DNA of 5,234 bases from JAFHCF01 sp048497495 (GTDB lineage: Bacteria > Pseudomonadota > Alphaproteobacteria > Rhizobiales > Ancalomicrobiaceae), in contig JAFHCF010000108.1 in NCBI GenBank assembly GCA_048497495.1, positions 1 to 5,234 on the forward strand, given 5' to 3'. Made by a program: the position numbers and the translations under genes. Each line of letters opens with the position of its first letter. Positions within the stretch are counted from its first letter, which is position 1. Of the stretch, positions 1 to 5,234 are shown one piece after another. The notes under the pieces were generated by a model that saw only the letters and a list, made by a program, of their open reading frames with translations, searched no databases and was not told the origin of the DNA.

Positions 1-1
1 C

Positions 2-301
2 CCCGCTGACTGCCGCTATTACGAACTCGACCTGCAGTTCTCGACGCTGATGGATCGCGTCACGCCGATGAGTGACGACCAGTCGGTGATGTCGACGAAC
101 TACTACGAACCCGGCCCTCTGACGATCATGCCGACCCAGCTCGACATCGTCGATCCGGACTACATCGGCTTCAACTTCGAAAAGCGCTGCCAAATCGACT
201 CGGACAACCTCCACCGCCGTCCCACCTGTCGCGCCCGCATGATCATCCTCTCGGGATGCGAGGCCGATCCGAACAAGTTGATAAAGGTGATCGGCGGCTA
301 G
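2..301 (+). CDS. C-terminal part of an unrecognised protein (start outside window)
   Basis: The reading frame is open from the window edge to a TAG stop and gives 99 residues, so the gene starts upstream; internal ATG codons at 50 and 68 are not needed as starts. I do not recognise the family. The fragment is polar and acidic in its middle, has no membrane segment, and contains four cysteines, three of them in the last 40 residues (in the contexts KRCQ, PTCR and SGCE). It ends in a short basic/hydrophobic tail, IKVIGG. Cysteines spaced this way could form disulfides in an exported protein, or bind metal, but with the N-terminus missing no signal peptide can be checked. The codon pattern is GC-rich like its neighbours, and the frame stays intact up to the stop, which supports a real gene. 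It converges on the DUF2161 gene with 118 bases between the stops; that gap holds only weak, imperfect hairpins (for example 355-381, a 5-bp CGGCA/TGCCG outer stem). Confidence 0.6.
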   Translation, partial: PADCRYYELDLQFSTLMDRVTPMSDDQSVMSTNYYEPGPLTIMPTQLDIVDPDYIGFNFEKRCQIDSDNLHRRPTCRARMIILSGCEADPNKLIKVIGG

Positions 302-419
302 GTCCGCCGGGACCCACACGAGACGGGCGGGCGCCGGTGTCGGAAGATGACTCGCGGCAATTCGGCGAGCTTGCAATGCCGTGGCAGGAGCCGGAATGCG
401 GGGATCTGTCGCGCGCGCC

Positions 420-1097
420 TCAAGCCGCCACCCCCACCTCCACCCGCACATGCGCCGCCCAGGTGACCAGCGCCCCGCGCCCCTTGTCGGTCAACCCATA
501 CACCCCGCGCTCGATCCGTTCGAACCAGCCGTAGACATTGCCCTGCAGAATCTTGGCGGCGTCGGGGGCGTTCGCGCGTAAGTCGCGGGGGCGGGCCGGG
601 GCGGGGGCGAGGGCGGCGGCGATGGCGAGCGCCTGTTGGCGATAGGCGGTCATCTGCGGCGTGCGGGTCGAGCCGCCGACGACCGGGTCGCCGCTGCGGC
701 GGCGATGTTCCTCGACCAGACGGGAGCGGCGCTTGGCGTCGCGGCGCGGCTTCCACGGCGCCGGCTCGACGACGACCTCGACGCGGGTCCCGGCGATGAC
801 GACGAGCAGGCCGAAGCCGAGGAAGCGACAGAGCTTCTTCACCCGCGTGTCGCTCTCCCGCCCGCGCCCGCGCTTGGAGGCGGCGACGGCGAGCCAGACC
901 TCGTCGCAAGCCGCGGTGCGGTCGACCGCCTGGAGCACCAGCTCGAGCGTGAAGCTCTGCTTCAGCTCGCCGATCACGACGAATTCGGGGGCGCCGTCGG
1001 AAAGCGCGACGAGATCGCAGCCGCGCACCTCGCCCTTGACCTCGAAGCCGAGGCCCTCGAGATGGCGTTTGACCGGAAGGTAGAGGTCGGTTTCCAA
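420..1097 (-). CDS. DUF2161 family protein, putative PD-(D/E)XK nuclease/phosphodiesterase
   Basis: The 225-residue product matches what I know of the DUF2161 family, predicted phosphodiesterases with a restriction-endonuclease-like fold. The N-terminus ETDLYLPVKRHLEGLGFEV is the typical family opening. A PD-(D/E)XK-like core can be read: Glu23 in KGEV, Asp28 in GCDLVAL, then Glu44-x-Lys46 in IGELKQSF, followed by the helix LELVLQAVDR. A basic linker (about 72-140) leads to a C-terminal segment, KILQGNVYGWFERIERGVYG LTDKG, that resembles a winged-helix DNA-binding part. The catalytic role and substrate are unproven. I chose the TTG at 1097-1095 because family members begin immediately before ETDLY, and GAGAG (1105-1109) sits 7 bases upstream. 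The frame stays open to a GTG at 1325, which would give 301 residues, but the extra 76 residues are a ygfZ remnant plus unrelated filler. The gene is divergent from DUF302, with 335 bases between the starts. The gene call is firm; the start is moderately sure. Confidence 0.87.
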   Translation of the reverse strand: METDLYLPVKRHLEGLGFEVKGEVRGCDLVALSDGAPEFVVIGELKQSFTLELVLQAVDRTAACDEVWLAVAASKRGRGRESDTRVKKLCRFLGFGLLVVIAGTRVEVVVEPAPWKPRRDAKRRSRLVEEHRRRSGDPVVGGSTRTPQMTAYRQQALAIAAALAPAPARPRDLRANAPDAAKILQGNVYGWFERIERGVYGLTDKGRGALVTWAAHVRVEVGVAA

Positions 1098-1184
1098 GGC
1101 GGTGCTCTCGGCGCGGGGACGAACGCCCCAGCTTGGCGGGGAGGCGTCAACAAAGCATGGACGGCGGCGCGATCGGCCCCGGCC

Positions 1185-1325
1185 GAACCCGGCGAAATCC
1201 GGCAGTTCCAACCCCGGCGTCACGCCGCCGACCGCGACGGCGTCGCCCGAGTCCATCGCCTCCTTCGCCTCGCCGAGGCGCGCCGACGCCCGGGCCGTAC
1301 CGCCGCTCGACGAGATGGCCGTCAC
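1185..1325 (-). pseudogene. Remnant of a second ygfZ 3' end
   Basis: Translated on the minus strand, this stretch reads SSSGGTARASARLGEAKEAM and on to LPDFAGF. It aligns without gaps to residues 245-287 of the intact YgfZ in this window (SSSGGTALALVRLDRAKQAI to LPDFASF). By hand count 28 of 43 residues and 97 of 129 bases are identical. Of the 22 differing codons, 15 change the amino acid, roughly what unselected drift gives. Just before the block, 2 codons are missing relative to ygfZ. Just after it, bases resembling the ygfZ tail (GGCCGG, GGCCGA) recur, but small deletions remove the stop, so the frame runs on into DUF2161. Fainter similarity may reach about 1342 and 1165. There is no trace of the first 80% of ygfZ. 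It occupies most of the 335-base gap between the divergent DUF2161 and DUF302 starts, so it may now supply promoter or leader sequence for DUF2161. The alternative, a functional N-terminal extension of DUF2161, seems unlikely. Confidence 0.8.
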
Positions 1326-1420
1326 CGAGGCGCGGGATCTAAACCGGACCGGCCCCCTCGTCTTTGTGGTCCCACGTCCCTATCTACGGGTCTGTCCGTC
1401 CGGCGAACCCGCTGCGATCA

Positions 1421-1425
1421 AGAGG
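1421..1425 (+). promoter_or_regulatory. Ribosome binding site of the DUF302 gene
   Basis: AGAGG lies 7 bases before the ATG at 1433. It decides the start against the in-frame ATG at 1364, which would add 23 residues not seen in the family and has no comparable purine run in front. No convincing -35/-10 pair was found between 1326 and 1420. Confidence 0.7.
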
Positions 1426-1432
1426 TGTCACC

Positions 1433-1819
1433 ATGACCTACTACATCAATCGCGTGCTCCCGATCTCCTTCGACGAGGCGACCGCGCGCGCCCGGGAAGC
1501 CCTGAAGACGGAGGGCTTCGGCGTCCTCACCGAGATCGACGTCCAGGCGACCCTGAAGGCCAAGATCGGGGTGGATTTCCCCAGATATCTCATCCTCGGC
1601 GCCTGCAATCCCAAACTCGCCCACGAGGCGCTCCTTCTGGAGAACAAGGTCGGCACCATGCTGCCCTGCAACGTCGTGGTGCGGGACGCCGGCAATGGCG
1701 AGACCGAGATCGCCGCGATCGATCCCGTCGCCTCGATGCGGGCGATCGAGAATCCGGAATTGGTGAAGGCCGCCGAGAACGTGCGCTCCAAGCTGGCGCG
1801 GGTGATCGAGCAATTGTGA
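1433..1819 (+). CDS. DUF302 family protein
   Basis: The 128-residue product is a full-length, single-domain DUF302 protein (Pfam PF03625, COG3439). The diagnostic blocks appear in order: MTYYINRVLPISFDEA at the N-terminus, GFGVLTEIDV (28-37), LGACNP (55-60), MLPCNVVV (76-83) and AIDPVASM (95-102), ending in the helix NVRSKLARVIEQL. Family structures are small alpha/beta folds that dimerise; the biochemical function is unknown. Two cysteines, Cys58 and Cys79, lie in the most conserved motifs. There is no signal peptide or membrane segment, so it is probably cytoplasmic. The ATG at 1433 is preceded by a good AGAGG site and gives the usual family N-terminus. The gene is alone on its strand: divergent from DUF2161, convergent with ygfZ (70 bases between the stops), and bracketed by two copies of the ygfZ 3' end in the same orientation. 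It may therefore be a later arrival at this locus. Base composition does not differ obviously from its neighbours. Confidence 0.93.
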   Translation: MTYYINRVLPISFDEATARAREALKTEGFGVLTEIDVQATLKAKIGVDFPRYLILGACNPKLAHEALLLENKVGTMLPCNVVVRDAGNGETEIAAIDPVASMRAIENPELVKAAENVRSKLARVIEQL

Positions 1820-1830
1820 CGCGGCGTCGC

Positions 1831-1855
1831 CGCGCCGCCCGAGCGGGAGGGCGCG
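1831..1855. terminator. Possible stem-loop between converging DUF302 and ygfZ
   Basis: CGCGCC (1831-1836) pairs with GGCGCG (1850-1855), and after a small internal loop CCC (1838-1840) pairs with GGG (1845-1847) around a GAGC loop. It lies between the two converging stop codons, where a two-way terminator would be expected. Neither strand has a T-run after the stem, so intrinsic termination is doubtful, and hairpins arise easily by chance in such GC-rich DNA. Confidence 0.3.
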
Positions 1856-1889
1856 GCTGGCGTCTTCGCCGCCCGGCCGAATGAAGCGG

Positions 1890-2777
1890 TCAGGCGTCGT
1901 CGGCCTCCGGCCAATCGAAGCTGGCGAAATCCGGCAGGTCGAGGGTCACGGTCGAGCCGCCGACCTCGATCGGGTCGCCCGAATCGATCGCCTGCTTGGC
2001 GCGGTCGAGGCGCACCAGCGCCAGCGCCGTGCCACCGCTCGACGAGCCCAGCGTGCCGATCACCTTGTCGGCGCAAGCGATCTCGGCTCCCATGTCCGGC
2101 CACGCGGCGCGGGCCTCGCGGGCATGGGCGAGGACGATGCGCTTGCGCGCCGTGCCGCGATGCTTCATCCGCGACACCACCTCCTGGCCGATGAAACAGC
2201 CCTTCTTGAAGTCGACGCCGGCGAGGTCGTCCATGTCGGCGTCGTGCGGGAAGGTGTCGCCGAGCGGAAAGTCGAGGCCGCTCTCCGGCACGCCGAGCCC
2301 GATCCGGTGGCCGTGCCAGTCGGAGAGCGTCGCGGTGGCGGCGGGTGCCATGGCGGTCGGAATCAGGAGGTGGCGACCGAGGGCGGCGAGGCGCGGATCG
2401 GCGAAGGCGACGGTGCCCTCGGGTGTCGCCGGCTCGGCGGATCCCCAGGCCTGGTACACGGCATAGTCGGCGCTGCGGTCGGCGAGCGTCACGGCGGCGC
2501 GCAGCCGGTAGAAGCCGAGCCGCTTGACGAAGTCGGCGAGCCGCGCCCGCGCGATCTCGACGAGGAAGCCGTCGCCGTGGCGGGTGAGGAAGAAGTCGAA
2601 GAGGATCTTGCCCTGCGGCGTCAGCAGCGCCCCGAAGCTTGCCTGACCGGGGAGAAGCGTCTTCACCGTGGCGGTGACCAGCCCGTGCAGGAAGGGTGCC
2701 GCTTCCGGGCCGGCGATCTCCACGACGCCGCGATCGGCCCGCGCCACGATCCCACTCGTCGTCGTCGTCCCGCTCAT
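1890..2777 (-). CDS. ygfZ: YgfZ/GcvT domain protein, folate-binding Fe-S cluster maintenance factor
   Basis: The 295-residue product is a complete YgfZ (IBA57/COG0354 family), a relative of the glycine-cleavage T-protein. YgfZ binds tetrahydrofolate and helps make or repair certain Fe-S enzymes, such as MiaB-type proteins. The family signature is intact: KKGCFIGQEVVSRMKHRGTARKR begins at residue 191, with the key cysteine at 194 followed by GQE. Other typical blocks are FLHGLVTATVKTLLPGQASF (29-48), LLTPQGKILFDFFL (51-64) and the C-terminal barrel GTLGSSSGGTALALVRLDR (241-259). There is no signal peptide, so it is cytoplasmic. I chose the ATG at 2777 because GAGGG (2784-2788) lies 6 bases upstream and the family homology begins soon after; the open frame extends to 2888, but that extension is basic, unfamiliar and runs through a hairpin. 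The gene follows the SCO gene on the same strand after 281 bases of hairpin-rich DNA. Its last ~43 codons exist again, degraded, at 1185-1325. Confidence 0.95.
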   Translation of the reverse strand: MSGTTTTSGIVARADRGVVEIAGPEAAPFLHGLVTATVKTLLPGQASFGALLTPQGKILFDFFLTRHGDGFLVEIARARLADFVKRLGFYRLRAAVTLADRSADYAVYQAWGSAEPATPEGTVAFADPRLAALGRHLLIPTAMAPAATATLSDWHGHRIGLGVPESGLDFPLGDTFPHDADMDDLAGVDFKKGCFIGQEVVSRMKHRGTARKRIVLAHAREARAAWPDMGAEIACADKVIGTLGSSSGGTALALVRLDRAKQAIDSGDPIEVGGSTVTLDLPDFASFDWPEADDA

Positions 2778-2849
2778 GCTCGTCCCTCGTCTCACGCCGT
2801 CCGGCCGATGGTGGCCCCCGCCGGATTTCCTGTCACGCCGATTATGTCG

Positions 2850-2879
2850 ACGGTCGGGGATGCTGACGCATCCGACCGT
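2850..2879. repeat. Stem-loop A upstream of ygfZ
   Basis: ACGGTC (2850-2855) and GGATGC (2858-2863) pair with GCATCC (2868-2873) and GACCGT (2874-2879). This makes a 12-bp stem with a 2-base GG bulge and a TGAC loop. It ends 72 bases before the ygfZ ATG on the minus strand and would sit in the leader of any read-through transcript from the SCO gene. No T-run follows on either strand. A CATAAT hexamer on the minus strand (2841-2846) directly follows it, but has no good -35 partner. The role is unknown. Confidence 0.6.
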
Positions 2880-2886
2880 TGAAGAC

Positions 2887-2929
2887 ATGCGAATTTCTCA
2901 TTTGCATCAGCGGCATGAGAAATTCGCAT
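2887..2929. repeat. Perfect 15-bp inverted repeat B (low-GC palindromic element, part 1)
   Basis: The arm ATGCGAATTTCTCAT (2887-2901) is the exact reverse complement of ATGAGAAATTCGCAT (2915-2929), separated by 13 bases. The arms are unusually AT-rich for this DNA. Only four bases separate it from inverted repeat C, so the two look like one composite element. It could fold in RNA from either strand, act as a REP/MITE-type interspersed repeat, or protect or process the SCO-ygfZ transcript. A 15-bp perfect match at this spacing is very unlikely by chance; what it does is not visible. Confidence 0.88.
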
Positions 2930-2933
2930 ACGG

Positions 2934-2968
2934 AATACCAAAGGTCATCTTCAATGCCCTTTGGTATT
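2934..2968. repeat. Inverted repeat C, 15-base arms with one mismatch (low-GC palindromic element, part 2)
   Basis: AATACCAAAGGTCAT (2934-2948) pairs with ATGCCCTTTGGTATT (2954-2968) at 14 of 15 positions around a CTTCA loop; the outer 11 bp are perfect. Together with repeat B it forms an 82-base block (2887-2968) with about 34 G/C bases (41%), against the high GC of everything around it. The arm length equals that of B, but the arm sequences are different, so this is not a simple tandem copy. No transposase gene, target duplication or T-run is visible. Confidence 0.87.
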
Positions 2969-3035
2969 GGATGGGCAGGAAACGCCGGGCCTCGCTCAGG
3001 GACATGGGACGCAGGATGGCGGGCGGCAAGGGCAG

Positions 3036-3048
3036 GAGGCGCCGCCTC
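3036..3048 (-). terminator. Small hairpin just after the SCO gene
   Basis: GAGGC (3036-3040) pairs with GCCTC (3044-3048) around a 3-base loop, 10 bases beyond the SCO stop on the minus strand. The 5-bp stem is short and has no T-run, so it is a weak candidate for ending dxs-SCO transcription; the larger stem-loops at 2850-2968 are better candidates for shaping the transcript end. Confidence 0.2.
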
Positions 3049-3058
3049 GGCGACGTCT

Positions 3059-3673
3059 TCAGCCCTGCGCCAGCAATTGGCGCAGCTTGATCATCGCCTT
3101 GTCGGTCTGTTCCTGGAAGTTGATCACTCCGACGAAGCGGGCCTGGGCATCGAGCAGGTAGACGGCGGCGGTGTGATCGATGGTGTAGTCGCCACCCTTG
3201 CCGTCGACCTTGCGGGCGAAGACCCGGTAGACCTTGAGGACCCGATCGGTCTCGGCGCGCGGTCCCGACAGGCCGACGAAGCGGTCGTCGAAGGAGCCGA
3301 GGTACTCGCCGAGCTTGGCCGGTGTGTCGCGTTCGGGATCGACGGTGACGAAGACGACGCGCAGCCGGTCGGCGTCGGCGCCCAGTTCCTTCATCCAGGT
3401 CGACGCCTCGAGCAGGGTGGTCGGGCAGACGTCGGGACAGAAGGTGTAGCCGAAGAACAGCGCGGTGGGCTTGCCCTCGAGGTTCTTCTCGGTGAAGGGC
3501 TTTCCCTTCTGGTCGACGAGCGAGAACGGGCCGCCGATGCCGGCGACCGGCTTCAGCAGCGTCGTATCCACCCGGCGCGGCACCTCGTCGCGCAGCATCA
3601 CGTAAGTGCCGAGACCGGCCGCGATGGCGGCGATCAACACCCACAGCACCACCCGCAGGGATCCGAGGCTCAT
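3059..3673 (-). CDS. SCO1/SenC family copper chaperone, membrane-anchored
   Basis: The 204-residue product is a complete SCO protein (thioredoxin fold), which delivers copper to the CuA site of cytochrome c oxidase and may also manage thiol redox state. Residues 7-26 form one hydrophobic membrane anchor after a short N-terminus, placing the rest in the periplasm. The copper ligands are all present: the CxxxC motif in FFGYTFCPDVCPTTLLE (Cys79, Cys83) and the distal histidine in YTIDHTAAVYLLD (His167). The family block FVTVDPERDTPAKLGEYL (108-125) is also clear. Length is normal. The ATG at 3673 has a strong GGAGA site (3681-3685) 7 bases upstream, and only 21 bases separate it from the dxs stop, so the gene is probably translated from the dxs transcript. 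No cytochrome oxidase genes are in the window, so its partner is inferred from the family only. Confidence 0.95.
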   Translation of the reverse strand: MSLGSLRVVLWVLIAAIAAGLGTYVMLRDEVPRRVDTTLLKPVAGIGGPFSLVDQKGKPFTEKNLEGKPTALFFGYTFCPDVCPTTLLEASTWMKELGADADRLRVVFVTVDPERDTPAKLGEYLGSFDDRFVGLSGPRAETDRVLKVYRVFARKVDGKGGDYTIDHTAAVYLLDAQARFVGVINFQEQTDKAMIKLRQLLAQG

Positions 3674-3694
3674 GGTGTCTTCTCCGTGGTCAGA

Positions 3695-5234
3695 TCAGGC
3701 TCGCCGTGCCGGTTCGGCCGCGACGGCCACCCGTCCCAGCGCCTCGAACACCCGCCGCACGATGCCGTCGGCGTCGAGACCGATGGCCGCCAGCGTCGCC
3801 TCCTGATCGCCGTGATCGAGGAATGTGTCGGGCATCGTCAGGGTGCGTATCTTGAGACCCCGGTCGAGCAGCCCGTCCTCAGCCAGGGCGGCCAGCACGT
3901 GGCTGGAGAAGCCGCCGATGGCGCCCTCCTCGACGGTGACCAGCACCTCGTGCTCGCGCGCCAGCCGGCGCAGCAGATCGCGATCGAGCGGCTTCATGAA
4001 GCGCGCGTCGGCGACGGTGGTCGAAAGCCCGTGCGCCTCCAGCGTCTCCGCCGCCTCGAGGCTGGCGGCGAGCCGGGTGCCGAGCGACAGGATCGCCACC
4101 TTGGTGCCCTCGCGGACGATGCGGCCGCGGCCGATCTCCAGCGGCACGCCGCGTTCCGGCATCTCGCAGCCGACGCCCTCGCCGCGTGGGAAACGGAAGG
4201 CCGAGGGCCGGTCGTCGATCGCCGCCGAGGTCGCCACCATGTGGACCAGTTCGGCCTCGTCGGCCGGCGCCATGATGACGAAGTTGGGCAGGCAGCCGAG
4301 GAAGGCGAGGTCGAAGGCCCCGGCATGGGTCGCCCCGTCGGCGCCGACGAAGCCGGCGCGATCGATCGGAAAACGGACCGGCAGCTTCTGCAGCGCCACG
4401 TCGTGGGCGACCTGGTCGAAGCCGCGTTGCAGGAAGGTCGAGTAGATGGCGCAGAACGGCTTGTAGCCGGCGGCGGCGAGGCCGGCGGCGAAGGTCACCG
4501 CGTGTTGCTCGGCGATGCCGACGTCGAACATCCGCTTCGGAAAGGCCTCGCCGAAGATGTCGAGGCCGGTGCCCGAGGGCATGGCGGCGGTGATGCCGAG
4601 GATCTTCTCGTCGCGGCTCGCCTCCGCCGTCAGGGCCTCGGCGAAGACGCGGGTGTAGGAGGGCGCGTTGGCCTTGGGCTTCGACTGCTTGCCGGTGACC
4701 ACGTCGAACTTGGAGACGCCGTGATACTTGTCGGACGCCGCTTCCGCCGGCCCGTAGCCCTTGCCCTTCTGGGTGACCACGTGGACCAGGATCGGCCCTT
4801 CCTTGGCATCGCGGACATTGCGCAGGATCGGCAGCAGGTGGTCGAGATTGTGCCCGTCGATCGGCCCGACGTAGTAGAAGCCGAGTTCCTCGAACAAGGT
4901 GCCGCCCATCGCCATGCCGCGGGCGAATTCCTCGGCCCGCTTGGCGCCGACCTCGATGAACTTCGGCAGCCGCTTGGTGATCTGCTTGCCGATGTCGCGC
5001 AGTTGCATGAAGGTGCGCGAGGAGACGAGGCGGGCGAGATAGGCGCTCATCGCCCCGGTCGGCGGGGCGATCGACATGTCGTTGTCGTTGAGCACGACGA
5101 TCAGCCGCGAGCCCTTGGCGCCGGCGTTGTTCATCGCCTCGTAGGCCATGCCGGCCGACATCGAGCCGTCGCCGATCACCGCCACCACGTTGTTCGTGCC
5201 GCCGGCGAGGTCGCGCGCTGTGGCGAAGCCCAGC
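3695..5234 (-). CDS. dxs: 1-deoxy-D-xylulose-5-phosphate synthase (N-terminus outside window)
   Basis: Dxs condenses pyruvate and glyceraldehyde 3-phosphate into 1-deoxyxylulose 5-phosphate using thiamine diphosphate, the first step of the MEP isoprenoid pathway and a source of thiamine and pyridoxal precursors. The visible 512 residues start at LGFATARDL and run to the stop; against a usual length near 640, about 130 N-terminal residues are off the right edge. Family motifs in order: the thiamine diphosphate motif GDGSMSAGMAYEAMNNAG (visible residues 21-38), YYVGPIDGHNLDHL (near 120), the catalytic Glu242 in DVGIAEQHAVTFAAGLA (matching E. coli Glu370), DRAGFVGADGATHAG (near 291-305), and the C-terminal transketolase domain ending with TFLDHGDQEATLAAIGLDADGIV. 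The GTG at 5188 is internal, since the frame continues upstream with clear Dxs sequence. The enzyme is cytoplasmic. All visible catalytic features are intact, and it is the upstream gene of a likely dxs-SCO operon. Confidence 0.97.
   Translation of the reverse strand, partial: LGFATARDLAGGTNNVVAVIGDGSMSAGMAYEAMNNAGAKGSRLIVVLNDNDMSIAPPTGAMSAYLARLVSSRTFMQLRDIGKQITKRLPKFIEVGAKRAEEFARGMAMGGTLFEELGFYYVGPIDGHNLDHLLPILRNVRDAKEGPILVHVVTQKGKGYGPAEAASDKYHGVSKFDVVTGKQSKPKANAPSYTRVFAEALTAEASRDEKILGITAAMPSGTGLDIFGEAFPKRMFDVGIAEQHAVTFAAGLAAAGYKPFCAIYSTFLQRGFDQVAHDVALQKLPVRFPIDRAGFVGADGATHAGAFDLAFLGCLPNFVIMAPADEAELVHMVATSAAIDDRPSAFRFPRGEGVGCEMPERGVPLEIGRGRIVREGTKVAILSLGTRLAASLEAAETLEAHGLSTTVADARFMKPLDRDLLRRLAREHEVLVTVEEGAIGGFSSHVLAALAEDGLLDRGLKIRTLTMPDTFLDHGDQEATLAAIGLDADGIVRRVFEALGRVAVAAEPARRA

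Noticed and set aside
301..314. Short GGTCC/GGACC hairpin at the stop of the left-edge gene
   Set aside because: A 5-bp stem with no T-run is expected by chance in DNA this GC-rich.
1364..1432. An earlier ATG for the DUF302 gene
   Set aside because: It adds residues not found in the family, and the strong AGAGG site lies before the ATG at 1433.
636..1436. Long plus-strand frames opposite the DUF2161 gene
   Set aside because: They are antisense shadows produced by GC-rich codon use, rich in R, A, P and D, with no recognisable domains.
2841..2846. CATAAT on the minus strand as a -10 box for ygfZ
   Set aside because: It matches 5 of 6 consensus bases, but no acceptable -35 hexamer lies 16-18 bases upstream, and alphaproteobacterial promoters are poorly predicted by eye.
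1881..2882. A 333-residue plus-strand frame opposite ygfZ
   Set aside because: It is the antisense shadow of a clearly recognisable YgfZ.
2778..2888. A 37-residue N-terminal extension of YgfZ
   Set aside because: The extension is basic, unlike family members, and runs through stem-loop A, while the ATG at 2777 has a good ribosome site.
2907..3005. A 32-residue minus-strand frame after the SCO gene (starting MSLSEARRF, ending ANFSCR)
   Set aside because: It has no ribosome site and its second half is simply the palindromic element read as codons; both strands of that element happen to be open.
1..5234. CRISPR arrays, tRNA or rRNA genes, insertion-sequence transposases, toxin-antitoxin or defence genes
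   Set aside because: None seen: no regularly spaced repeats, no RNA-gene signatures and no matching protein motifs on either strand.

Overview
The window is very GC-rich apart from one short island. Its gene families (Dxs, SCO, an alphaproteobacterial-type YgfZ, DUF302, DUF2161) fit an alphaproteobacterium, most likely in the Hyphomicrobiales. That placement is an inference from protein style and composition; no rRNA or other marker gene is present.

Layout from left to right: (1) positions 2-301, + strand, the last 99 residues of an unrecognised protein whose start lies outside the window. (2) 420-1097, - strand, a DUF2161 protein with a PD-(D/E)XK nuclease-like core, probably starting at a TTG. 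(3) About 1185-1325, - strand, a decayed second copy of the 3' end of ygfZ, lying just upstream of DUF2161 and in frame with it. (4) 1433-1819, + strand, a complete DUF302 protein. (5) 1890-2777, - strand, a complete ygfZ (folate-binding, Fe-S cluster maintenance). (6) 2778-3058, a 281-base gap holding a cluster of three strong stem-loops, two of them in an 82-base island of about 41% GC. (7) 3059-3673, - strand, a SCO1/SenC copper chaperone. (8) 3695 to the right edge, - strand, dxs (1-deoxy-D-xylulose-5-phosphate synthase) without its N-terminus.

dxs and the SCO gene are 21 bases apart and probably co-transcribed. ygfZ follows in the same direction, but the hairpin-rich gap suggests its transcription is separated or processed. 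A loose functional link exists: the pathway begun by Dxs ends in the Fe-S enzymes IspG and IspH, YgfZ supports Fe-S enzymes, and SCO supplies copper to cytochrome oxidase. The sequence does not show that the genes work as a unit.

The two most unusual items are the ygfZ 3'-end duplication, which brackets the DUF302 gene in direct orientation and looks like the scar of an insertion or of a collapsed tandem duplication, and the low-GC double-palindrome element between SCO and ygfZ, which looks like an interspersed REP/MITE-type repeat. I found no defence system, CRISPR array, tRNA, rRNA or transposase gene.
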